The notes below the pieces were generated by a model, which was not told the origin of the DNA, made no database searches, and saw only the letters and a program-made list of their open reading frames with translations. This document shows, piece after piece, positions 1 through 6,159 of a stretch of 11,651 nucleotides of DNA. This DNA comes from Acidimicrobiaceae bacterium. Its GTDB lineage: Bacteria > Actinomycetota > Acidimicrobiia > Acidimicrobiales > Ilumatobacteraceae. A program made the position numbers and the translations under genes. Position 1 is the stretch's first letter. Every line of letters begins with the position of its first letter. The stretch is from positions 1-11,651 of the forward strand of contig DMQJ01000478.1 in assembly GCA_003455715.1 (NCBI GenBank), written 5' to 3'.

Positions 1-1324
1 GTTTGGCAAGGTCGTCACGACAAAGCTCATCGAGGAGGCGAGTCGTCGACTGCGGATTCGACGCCCGCGAAAGCACCTCCCGCTGACTCAGGAATCGAAC
101 CGGAAATCGAATGGGTAGTGCGTGCGCGGAAAGGTCGGGCGGAGAGACGACGGTCAGCTCGCCCCCGGGCCCAAGCCTGGCTTCGATAACCGAGCCGTCC
201 GTCTCCGCAAACTGAACCTCAACCGAGGCGCCGTCCGGGAGCGTCGCCTCAGCGCTCGACTTCGAATTTGAACCCTCGGTGTGAAACGGCTGGACGCCGG
301 CGGCCGAGCGCAGGTACTCCAAGAACGTCGACTTGCCACTGCCACTCCCGCCGACCAGCGCATTGAGATCCGGGCTGAAGTTGATGCTTTGGTCACCAAG
401 GAACGAGGCACCATTGATCTTGATCCGGGCGATGAAAGGGATCGACGGTCTCAGCGAAGGGTCTTCGAAGCGAACTCGATTCTCGTGATCCAGAAAGGCA
501 TGTCGGAGGCCATCGATCGTGAGCTCGCTCATCTTGAGCCAGGTACAGCGGCCTCCGATCGAGCTCTCGCTACCCGGCCCATCACCCGGCCTCAGACGCT
601 TGCAATCTGAGGAGGAGACCGCCGCGATCGGCTGCGGCCGGCGCCACTCATCGGAGTTCCGAAGGACCTGCGCGAGCTTGTTGCTACGCGCCTCGGCCGC
701 CAATCGAGGCTCCTTGATTTCAAGCGCCAACAGGCGCTGATCACAGATGAGGCTCTTCTGCAGATCCGGCTCCATTGTGGCGTCGTTCAGAGCACCTGCT
801 CGTTCCGTCGGATGAGCGGCGATCACGACACCATTGTGTTCTCGAACGACGACGTCGAAGAACTTGTCGAGTTCAACCCCGGTCATCGGGTTTGCTCTGT
901 GGCCCGCGAATCGCGCGTTCGACGGCAGGCCGAGGCGAGCCAGCACCTCGCTCAGTTCGTCATACGGAGTCCTTGGATCGAAAAGGCAAAGCAGGTGAGC
1001 GTTGCGACCAAAGCTCGAGGCGACCTCAAAGCCTGGAAACAGCGATATCGGCGTGTTGACGCCCCGCTCGGAGTTGAACGCTTCCTTGAGCGCTGTGAGA
1101 TAGCGAAGTCCGTCGGCGCCGCCGAGATTGTGGTCAGTGATTCCGACCACATCTAGACCCACCTCGTAGCAGCGTTGTGCGTAGGCCCGGGCGGATTCGA
1201 CTAACTGGTCATCGGTCGCGGCAGGCGGCAGCTTCGCACCATCGCCAACCCAGTGGGCACGGTCCGCCGGGGTTTGCATTTGGAGATCTGCCTTGAAGAA
1301 GCGCGCGTACCTGGGCCTACTCAT
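1..1324 (-). CDS. TrlF-like PHP-domain AAA ATPase, N-terminal 441 residues (runs off left edge)
   Basis: The frame is open from ATG 1324 to the left edge, so only the N-terminal part is seen. The first ~250 residues read as a PHP (polymerase/histidinol phosphatase) domain with TDHN (H65), GFE (E100), AHLL (H110), AAHP (H171) and SSDCK (D240-K242). An SMC/AAA-type ATPase head follows, with Walker A GGSGSGKST (K331). PHP plus ATPase is the architecture of the TrlF family, large proteins found in defence islands and on mobile elements; their biochemical role is poorly defined. Oddly, the first PHP metal motif, normally HxH, is Q15-x-Q17, and the last, normally DxH, is D-C-K, so the metal site may be altered or dead. 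ATG 1324 was chosen because the PHP domain begins directly after it (residues 9-21, FFKADLQMQTPAD). It is divergent from the operon starting at 1588. Family call is confident; function is not. Confidence 0.87.
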   Translation of the reverse strand, partial: MSRPRYARFFKADLQMQTPADRAHWVGDGAKLPPAATDDQLVESARAYAQRCYEVGLDVVGITDHNLGGADGLRYLTALKEAFNSERGVNTPISLFPGFEVASSFGRNAHLLCLFDPRTPYDELSEVLARLGLPSNARFAGHRANPMTGVELDKFFDVVVREHNGVVIAAHPTERAGALNDATMEPDLQKSLICDQRLLALEIKEPRLAAEARSNKLAQVLRNSDEWRRPQPIAAVSSSDCKRLRPGDGPGSESSIGGRCTWLKMSELTIDGLRHAFLDHENRVRFEDPSLRPSIPFIARIKINGASFLGDQSINFSPDLNALVGGSGSGKSTFLEYLRSAAGVQPFHTEGSNSKSSAEATLPDGASVEVQFAETDGSVIEARLGPGGELTVVSPPDLSAHALPIRFPVRFLSQREVLSRASNPQSTTRLLDELCRDDLAK

Positions 1325-1335
1325 GATCGGTCTTG

Positions 1336-1377
1336 TCACTCACCGTCCGGTGGCTGGCTAGTTGTTCCACCGCTCAT
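1336..1377 (-). other. Possible 13-codon leader ORF upstream of the TrlF-like gene
   Basis: An ATG at 1377 opens a 13-codon frame (MSGGTTSQPPDGE) that stops 11 bases before the TrlF-like start, in a different frame. It has the best Shine-Dalgarno in the neighbourhood: GGGGAGGA, with GGAGG 8 bases from the ATG. The ATG at 1324 has no comparable site. The short frame could therefore be a leader peptide that delivers ribosomes to the ATPase gene by reinitiation. It could also be chance, or the trace of a frameshift in a longer N-terminus. Nothing in the peptide itself suggests a function. Confidence 0.25.
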
Positions 1378-1587
1378 GAAGGAGTCCTCCCCGGCGTGAT
1401 GTAAAGAACCGGCCGCGAATGGCCTCAGAGCAAAGAGCTGAACCGAACGCGTCGGGCCTACCGTTCGCTGGGGCGACGGCTGCCCGCCCGGACCACTATC
1501 GTCTCCGGGAATGGGTGTACCGCGATCAGTTGCAGCGACGGCCCTACGTGTGTTTGCCCTTCAACTAGTTGGTGGAGATCGGCACTG

Positions 1588-1980
1588 ATGGCTCGTCTCG
1601 GTTCTCCCGAACCCGGAGAGTGGCACCTGATCTCCAACGACGACGTGGTCGTCTCACGCGCCAAGAGTCGCTCCGGGGCCGATACCAAGTATCGTTGGAT
1701 TGTTGTTGACCCGCCGATGCTCGTGAAGGTGTGGGCTGCGCCCCGAACTCGGCAACCGAGCTACGGACTTGCCCACGACGAACATCCCGTCAAGCACGAG
1801 CCGACATGTGAGATCGACTGCCCAGGGGAGATCGGGTCGGCCCGCCAGCTCGACCAGTACGTGTTTCGATCGGCCGACTACTCCTGCGTCGAGCCGGAGG
1901 GCACCTGGCCGAGGGTTCTGGAGCACTGCCAGATTCCGAGGCCGCGGAGACCTGACGAGCGCCGGCGGCGTCATCGATGA
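1588..1980 (+). CDS. Small hypothetical protein with His/Cys cluster, first gene of operon
   Basis: This 130-residue protein is not one I can assign. It looks genuinely coding: third codon positions favour G/C, the composition is protein-like through residue ~115, and it ends in an ATGA overlap with the next gene. Residues 60-78 hold a cluster, GLAHDEHP (H63, H66), H70, C74 and C78. A YSCVEPEG segment (C100) lies near the end. The cluster could bind metal, but this is inference. The last 14 residues are Arg-rich and may be a disordered tail or a basic nucleic-acid contact. The start is ATG 1588, with a GGAG about 10 bases upstream; the frame is open back to 1405 without an earlier ATG or GTG, and that upstream reading does not look like protein. 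The 263 bases between this start and 1324 form the divergent regulatory region. I found no convincing promoter in it. Confidence 0.55.
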   Translation: MARLGSPEPGEWHLISNDDVVVSRAKSRSGADTKYRWIVVDPPMLVKVWAAPRTRQPSYGLAHDEHPVKHEPTCEIDCPGEIGSARQLDQYVFRSADYSCVEPEGTWPRVLEHCQIPRPRRPDERRRRHR

Positions 1981-2981
1981 ATCTCGAAGAATTACGCGCT
2001 GAGCACGCACGCGAACGGGTCGGACCGCTATGGGTCGAACTTGTTGAGTCGGTGTGCCGAAGCGTCGTTCGCCAGTACTCGCCGGAGATCTATGCGTCGG
2101 CGCCCACGTGGCGTGATGGCCTGCAGGACCTCGTTCAAGACGTGATCGCCAACGCGCTGATTAGGGACGCCCAAGTCGAGTACATCGTCGACATCTCGCT
2201 CACGATGGATGACGTTCGACGGCTGCTTCGCCGTCAGATCCGCCACGTTCTCGCGCGTGGGCGACGTCGGACGGTCGTCGACCAGTTGCTAGACCGCAGC
2301 GTGCGACTGATGAACGGGCCACCATTCGAGAAGCTCCCTGGGTCGCGGGAGCCCGCTTGGTCGTTGGCCGCCGATTCCGAACCGCGGACGTCCTTCAGAG
2401 AGGCGGTCGCGGTCGTACGTTCAGCGGCGCGCATTCCGCAGCACGGACTCGACCGTGCCCCGGCGATCTTCACCACTGAGACGCTGCAGGCTGTGCTGGA
2501 GTCGATACTCGAACTGCATAGTCCGCTCACCAGACGCGAGCTCGGGGGAATTCTCGAGTTCGGCTTGACACCGTTCCTCCCAGACGTCCTTAACCGAAAC
2601 AGCCGATCCGCATCGGAGCGGCCGTACTTGGAGCCGGAGGATGAGTTGCAGGTCGCACAGAGCGTCGCCAGCGTCGTTGATGCACTCAGCCCGGAACAGC
2701 TAGCGCTGCTTCGCAGCAAGCTTCTTGGCTGGTCAGATTCCGACGTGGCGGCCGCGCTGGGTGTGTCGAGACCGACCGCGGCGGCACGGAAGCGCGAGAT
2801 GCTGAACGCTGTAGCGTCGGGCTTGAGCGACGTTCGGCCCGATCTAAGGGACATCGTCATGGACCGCCTGTCAGTGCAGCTGGCGCTCCCGCACTTCGAC
2901 TTGCAGACCGCATCACCGAGCGAAATCGATTCCGTCGCTTCTGGAGCTGACCAGGCAGAGGACACCCACGATGGAGGCTGA
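1977..2981 (+). CDS. Sigma-70-family-like protein with C-terminal HTH
   Basis: This 334-residue protein resembles a divergent sigma factor. Residues ~44-62 (WRDGLQDLVQDVIANALI) look like sigma region 2, and a basic stretch ~81-100 follows. Residues ~237-277 look like region 4: LSPEQLALLR, a short helix, then a helix-turn-helix with DVAAALGVSRPTAAARKREML. The middle (~110-235) is a non-canonical linker longer than in ECF sigmas. The C-terminal ~45 residues are acidic and probably disordered. Its start overlaps the previous gene by ATGA, and its end overlaps the next by up to 11 bases, so it is translated as part of this cluster. It may be a dedicated regulator of the operon, or a sigma-derived DNA-binding component of the system. 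It is not a housekeeping or ordinary ECF sigma. No anti-sigma factor is recognisable beside it. Confidence 0.78.
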   Translation: MNLEELRAEHARERVGPLWVELVESVCRSVVRQYSPEIYASAPTWRDGLQDLVQDVIANALIRDAQVEYIVDISLTMDDVRRLLRRQIRHVLARGRRRTVVDQLLDRSVRLMNGPPFEKLPGSREPAWSLAADSEPRTSFREAVAVVRSAARIPQHGLDRAPAIFTTETLQAVLESILELHSPLTRRELGGILEFGLTPFLPDVLNRNSRSASERPYLEPEDELQVAQSVASVVDALSPEQLALLRSKLLGWSDSDVAAALGVSRPTAAARKREMLNAVASGLSDVRPDLRDIVMDRLSVQLALPHFDLQTASPSEIDSVASGADQAEDTHDGG

Positions 2982-3957
2982 CGTGACAACAGGACGCCCA
3001 GAGTGGCTGCGAGCGGCGCTCAAACAGCACCCAACTCCGGACAGGGCTGCGCGATCCTCCGACCAAGCAGATCTCGAACCCGGCGACCTGTGGGTGTTCA
3101 GCGAGGAGATCAAGCCCTTCGCCGGTGTACAGCGAGTCCTGCTCGTGTTGGACACCGATGTCCGCAACGCGAGTGTCGTCGCTGCGATGACTTCTGTGGA
3201 GGTCGCGTTCGCGGGCGATCGCGACGTGGTGCTTTCGGCCGATCAGGGCTTGCCTTACCCGCTGATGGTTGAGACAGGTCTCGTCGCGAGTGTGCCGTGG
3301 AGCCACGCCCGAGAGCGGGTCGCAATGCTCGATGACAAGATCGTTGATGCTCTCATCGACTTCATCTGGGGAGATCGACCCGAGGAGCTCGAGTCGCTTC
3401 GCGGTCACGCTTGGCTAGATCCAGCCGTCGAGGAACGAGTCGATTTCGAGGCCGCCGAGCTCAGAGACATCCAGAAGCTCGGAAGACGCACCGATTCCAG
3501 GTTCGGTGGACACGAGTCCGACATCGAACCTGCGATCACCCTGTCTGCTATCTCAGCTGCTGTCAGCTATGCGAAGGGCCTGACATTTGCACCCGCAGTG
3601 TTGGCGCACGATCCCGACCGATCGCTCTACGTTGAGATGCTTGCTCGTCCTATTCTGGATCGCCACACGAGCGAACCAGGCACTCTGGTGAGTCGAGTGG
3701 AGTGTCCGATCGGGACTGTTTCTGACCTGAGGCTCCTCAGCCAGCCGCTCGTGGATGCGCTGCTGAGCGGTGCCCGAGTCACGGCCGCGAACTGCATCGA
3801 TGGCGTTGAGCGCTATCTGTTCGAGGCCGGTCGACACAGCGGCAGCGACTGGATCGTGGTTTGCTCACCACAGCTTGCGGATGAGTTCGGTCGGAGTGGA
3901 CTAGTCGGACGAACAGACGACGACCGTGCCGTGTTCGTCATTGGGGTCACCGAATGA
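2971..3957 (+). CDS. Unknown protein, possibly PemK/MazF-like N-terminal barrel
   Basis: A 328-residue protein of unknown family. Residues ~36-135 show the order of a PemK/MazF-type SH3-like barrel: PGDLWVF, then a strand RVLLVLD, further beta-rich sequence, a segment around GLPYPLMVETGLVAS, and a closing helix DKIVDALIDFI. I infer this from pattern only. The remaining ~190 residues are a second unassigned domain with a helix rich in small residues (SAISAAVSYAKG) and a C-terminal strand AVFVIGV. Two starts are possible: ATG 2971 with AGAGGA 8 bases upstream, or GTG 2983 with GGAGG 5 bases upstream and one base after the previous stop. The second has the stronger site and would drop four residues. 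The 3' end overlaps the ATPase gene by ATGA. Its place between a sigma-like gene and an ATPase suggests an effector or adaptor, but that is inference. Confidence 0.75.
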   Translation: MEADVTTGRPEWLRAALKQHPTPDRAARSSDQADLEPGDLWVFSEEIKPFAGVQRVLLVLDTDVRNASVVAAMTSVEVAFAGDRDVVLSADQGLPYPLMVETGLVASVPWSHARERVAMLDDKIVDALIDFIWGDRPEELESLRGHAWLDPAVEERVDFEAAELRDIQKLGRRTDSRFGGHESDIEPAITLSAISAAVSYAKGLTFAPAVLAHDPDRSLYVEMLARPILDRHTSEPGTLVSRVECPIGTVSDLRLLSQPLVDALLSGARVTAANCIDGVERYLFEAGRHSGSDWIVVCSPQLADEFGRSGLVGRTDDDRAVFVIGVTE

Positions 3958-5762
3958 GCGACACGAAGCCGACTTACCCGCTTCGGCAGATCCGGCTCTC
4001 GAACTTCAAGTCAATCGTGCAGGCCGAGGTAGACATCGCACCGCTCACAGTGCTCGTCGGAGCCAACTCATCGGGCAAGAGCAGCATCCTTCGCGCGATC
4101 CTCGCACTTCACCAGGTGGCCGTGAGCGAGAGCCCGCTGTCGACGTTTGCGCTCAATGGCCCGAAGTCGAGTCTCGGATACTTCAACCAGGTCCGCAACC
4201 AGGTTGCCGACGACACCGACGTCGAGATCGGTGTCGACCTAGACCTCAGCTTCGCTGACGTCCCTCCGGTCCCACTGATGTTCGACAACTGGACGTTGTA
4301 CAGCAAGCTTCGCGCGAGACGCACCGCCGTCACCCTGAACGTCGCCTTCTCCGAACTCGTGGAGCGCAGCGACGAAGCAGCATCACCGTCGATTGTGCGC
4401 GTCGACCTGCACAGCAAGTGTGGGGACTACCGAGCCAAGCTCGCCCTTCGGCGAGCCAATCTCGACAAGAAATTGACGCGTGCGACGGGGGTTGTGTCTG
4501 GCAGCCTCTATCCGCCGGATGCGAACTGGCGATTCGACGAAGGTTTCCGAGGAAGCCTCACTGGGTCAACGTCGACGAAGGTCACGGGTGCAGCGTTCAG
4601 CGGCGGCGTGCCGGTCGCGCTCATCGCGACCGCTCGAGGGGACGCCGTCCCCGACATGTTCACCGAAGTCCTTCTGTCGATCCGGAAACGCTTTGCGCCA
4701 CGTGCAGACGCAAAAGCGACCCCCAAGGACGTCAGACGAGTCGCTGCGTGCGCAATCGATGTGATGGTGCCATGGGCGGGGACGGAACGAACCGCTCGTG
4801 GCCCCCACGACAGCATCGTCAACGATGTGTTCGAGGCCATGAAAGAACACGAACTGATGGAGAAGTTCATCGCTACGGCGGTTAGCCGACCCGACGAACT
4901 TCGCGCCGAGGTTCGGCGCTTGTGGCCAACGCGGCGCAACACGCCGTACCTGATCGAAGGCCAAGACGCTCAGCTCACCGCCCACGCCGCCTCGCAGATC
5001 CTCGGGTTCCTCAGCACGCACACCTTCTACCTCGCTGGACTTCGCGTCGCCCCCCAACCGCTGTACCCGTTTACTTCGCTACCGTCCGACAGCGACATCG
5101 GCACGCGCGGCGAGAATCTCGCGTCCGTTCTCATCACGATCGGCGACCGCGAGGTTGCCTGCCCGGCCGACGACGGAACGGTCACCACTAAGACACTTCA
5201 CGAGAGTCTGCGCCATTGGATCCGTCATCTCGGCCTGCTCGACGACATTGAGCCCGTGCATCGGGGTGCCCAAGGCTTCGCGCTGGAAGTCCGCCAAGCG
5301 GCCGACGATGTGCCCCTCGACGTCTCCGCCGTCGGCGTCGGAGTAAGCCAGGTGCTCCCAGTGCTCGTCCGCTGTTTGCTTGCAGCTCCCGGCGACCTTG
5401 TGATGCTCGAGCAGCCCGAGCTTCACCTGCATCCTGCAGCCCAGTTGGGGCTAGCCGACTTCCTCCTTGCATGCGTCCGGTCCGGAAGGCAGATCATCGT
5501 CGAGAGTCATTCGGAACACCTCGTGAACCGTCTTCGCCGACGTGTCGCAGAGGCTGACGACGACCCAGAGCTGCACCAGCTGATCGGAATCGTGTTCGCT
5601 GAGCGAGATCGGGCGGTCACCAGGTACCGGAGTGTGGATCTCAACCCGCTTGGGGGGTTCGACTCATGGCCGAGCGGCTTCTTCCCTGAAGGAGCCGACG
5701 AGGTCAGGCATCTGCTCGAGGCCGGTCTCCAGAAGCGAGCACGCATCCTCGAGCCCGACTGA
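3954..5762 (+). CDS. DUF3696-type AAA/ABC-like ATPase
   Basis: This is a complete 602-residue P-loop ATPase of the AAA_15/AAA_21 group, related to OLD/RecF-type heads. Residues 10-22 are the usual opening strand (LRQIRLSNFKSIV). Walker A is GANSSGKSS at 36-44 (K42). A signature-like VGVGVSQ lies at 460-466, Walker B with the extended LEQPELHLHP at ~485-494 (E486, E489), and the switch histidine in ESHSEH at 517-522 (H519). The C-terminal ~45 residues, with VDLNPLGGFDSWPSGFF, match the DUF3696 tail. Between Walker A and the signature is a ~400-residue insertion with no fold I recognise. Such ATPases are often sensors or motors of phage-defence systems, paired with an effector encoded next to them. 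It starts in an ATGA overlap with the preceding gene and is the last of the cluster. No nuclease or TOPRIM domain is fused to it. Confidence 0.9.
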   Translation: MSDTKPTYPLRQIRLSNFKSIVQAEVDIAPLTVLVGANSSGKSSILRAILALHQVAVSESPLSTFALNGPKSSLGYFNQVRNQVADDTDVEIGVDLDLSFADVPPVPLMFDNWTLYSKLRARRTAVTLNVAFSELVERSDEAASPSIVRVDLHSKCGDYRAKLALRRANLDKKLTRATGVVSGSLYPPDANWRFDEGFRGSLTGSTSTKVTGAAFSGGVPVALIATARGDAVPDMFTEVLLSIRKRFAPRADAKATPKDVRRVAACAIDVMVPWAGTERTARGPHDSIVNDVFEAMKEHELMEKFIATAVSRPDELRAEVRRLWPTRRNTPYLIEGQDAQLTAHAASQILGFLSTHTFYLAGLRVAPQPLYPFTSLPSDSDIGTRGENLASVLITIGDREVACPADDGTVTTKTLHESLRHWIRHLGLLDDIEPVHRGAQGFALEVRQAADDVPLDVSAVGVGVSQVLPVLVRCLLAAPGDLVMLEQPELHLHPAAQLGLADFLLACVRSGRQIIVESHSEHLVNRLRRRVAEADDDPELHQLIGIVFAERDRAVTRYRSVDLNPLGGFDSWPSGFFPEGADEVRHLLEAGLQKRARILEPD

Positions 5763-5858
5763 CCTCAGGTGGCACGACGCCACAGCGATCGGCCTCGTGG
5801 CTCGTGCCGTGGCTCCCACTTGCGCGCGCAACGGTAGAAGCCGCACCCCAGACGCGAA

Positions 5859-5884
5859 GAAACCCCTGCCTGAGCAGGGGTTTC
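5859..5884. terminator. Perfect 11-bp terminator hairpin
   Basis: The arms GAAACCCCTGC and GCAGGGGTTTC pair perfectly around a CTGA loop. The stem's A/T end supplies a short T-run in both directions. It lies 97 bases after the ATPase stop and, read on the minus strand, directly behind the CCA end of the tRNA fragment. That is where a tRNA gene's own terminator is expected. It can therefore stop both the rightward operon and leftward transcription. Confidence 0.8.
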
Positions 5885-5885
5885 G

Positions 5886-5909
5886 TGGTGGGCGAGGGGG
5901 GACTTGAAC
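5886..5909 (-). other. tRNA 3'-end fragment, probable attachment site of an integrated element
   Basis: Read on the minus strand, these 24 bases are G53, the T-loop TTCAAGT, the 3' T-stem CCCCC, the acceptor 3' strand CTCGCCC, discriminator A and CCA. The bases that should complete the T-stem on the 5' side do not pair: AGAG-like sequence stands where G's are needed. No anticodon or D arm follows, so this is a fragment and not a tRNA gene. An isolated tRNA 3' end next to a tRNA-type terminator is the scar left when an element integrates by site-specific recombination at a tRNA. The parent tRNA should begin GGGCGAG; I cannot tell its amino acid. Because the terminator side is to the left, the element should extend to the right. 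Confidence 0.75.
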
Positions 5910-6024
5910 TCTGATTCCCGGCAGTTCAGACGGTGGGGCTCAGTCCAGTCTGTGCTGATCTACCTGGTGTTTCGCGTGAGACCCTGCTGAACGCTCCCAC
6001 CCCGTTCACCCCCGTTTCTACCCG

Positions 6025-6048
6025 TCCGGTAGAAGTTCCGGTAGAAGT
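6025..6048 (+). repeat. Tandem 12-bp direct repeat
   Basis: Two perfect, adjacent copies of TCCGGTAGAAGT. The repeat is about one DNA turn long and lies 116 bases to the right of the tRNA fragment, on the side proposed to be element DNA. Tyrosine integrases bind arm-type direct repeats near the attachment core, so this is a candidate arm site. It could equally be an operator for the gene starting at 6160. Confidence 0.6.
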
Positions 6049-6159
6049 CGACGCATCTCAAATCGTCCTCCGATCACGGTCCCGCTCGGCAGCTTTCTCT
6101 GACCTGTCCATCGCAGCGGCACCGCAGTAGGTGGATCCGTCGAATCACGGTTCACGATT

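Larger units (their letters stand above)
5763..6159. other. 397-bp intergenic junction: terminator, tRNA scar, repeats
   Basis: No convincing gene is present. From left to right it holds a weak 5-bp stem (5769-5783), a strong terminator hairpin (5859-5884), a tRNA 3'-end fragment (5886-5909) and a tandem 12-bp repeat (6025-6048). The 9-mer CGGTAGAAG inside the tandem repeat also occurs once on the left side, at 5832-5840, and a partial inverted copy (TTCTACC) lies at 6016-6022. The short frames here have no protein-like content. I found no clear promoter for the gene that starts at 6160. Confidence 0.7.

Noticed and set aside
154..414. 86-residue minus-strand open frame
   Set aside because: It is out of frame with the TrlF-like ATPase, which has Walker A at the same place. 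The Arg/Ser-rich sequence is typical of a shadow.
1654..2010. 118-residue minus-strand ORF across the operon start
   Set aside because: The plus-strand frame has the better codon pattern and an ATGA junction. The minus frame would cross into the sigma-like gene.
2234..2989. 251-residue minus-strand open frame
   Set aside because: It is opposite the sigma-like gene, very rich in Ser and Arg, and has no recognisable motif.
5769..5783. GTGGC/GCCAC hairpin just after the ATPase stop
   Set aside because: The stem is only 5 bp and no T-run follows. The perfect 11-bp hairpin downstream is the better terminator.
5886..5985. Intact tRNA gene at the boundary
   Set aside because: Only the T-loop to CCA end is present. 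The upstream bases do not pair to make a T-stem, and no anticodon or D arm can be found.
5933..6130. 65-residue plus-strand ORF between the scar and the multidomain gene
   Set aside because: It reads through the tandem repeats, has no ribosome site and no protein-like pattern.
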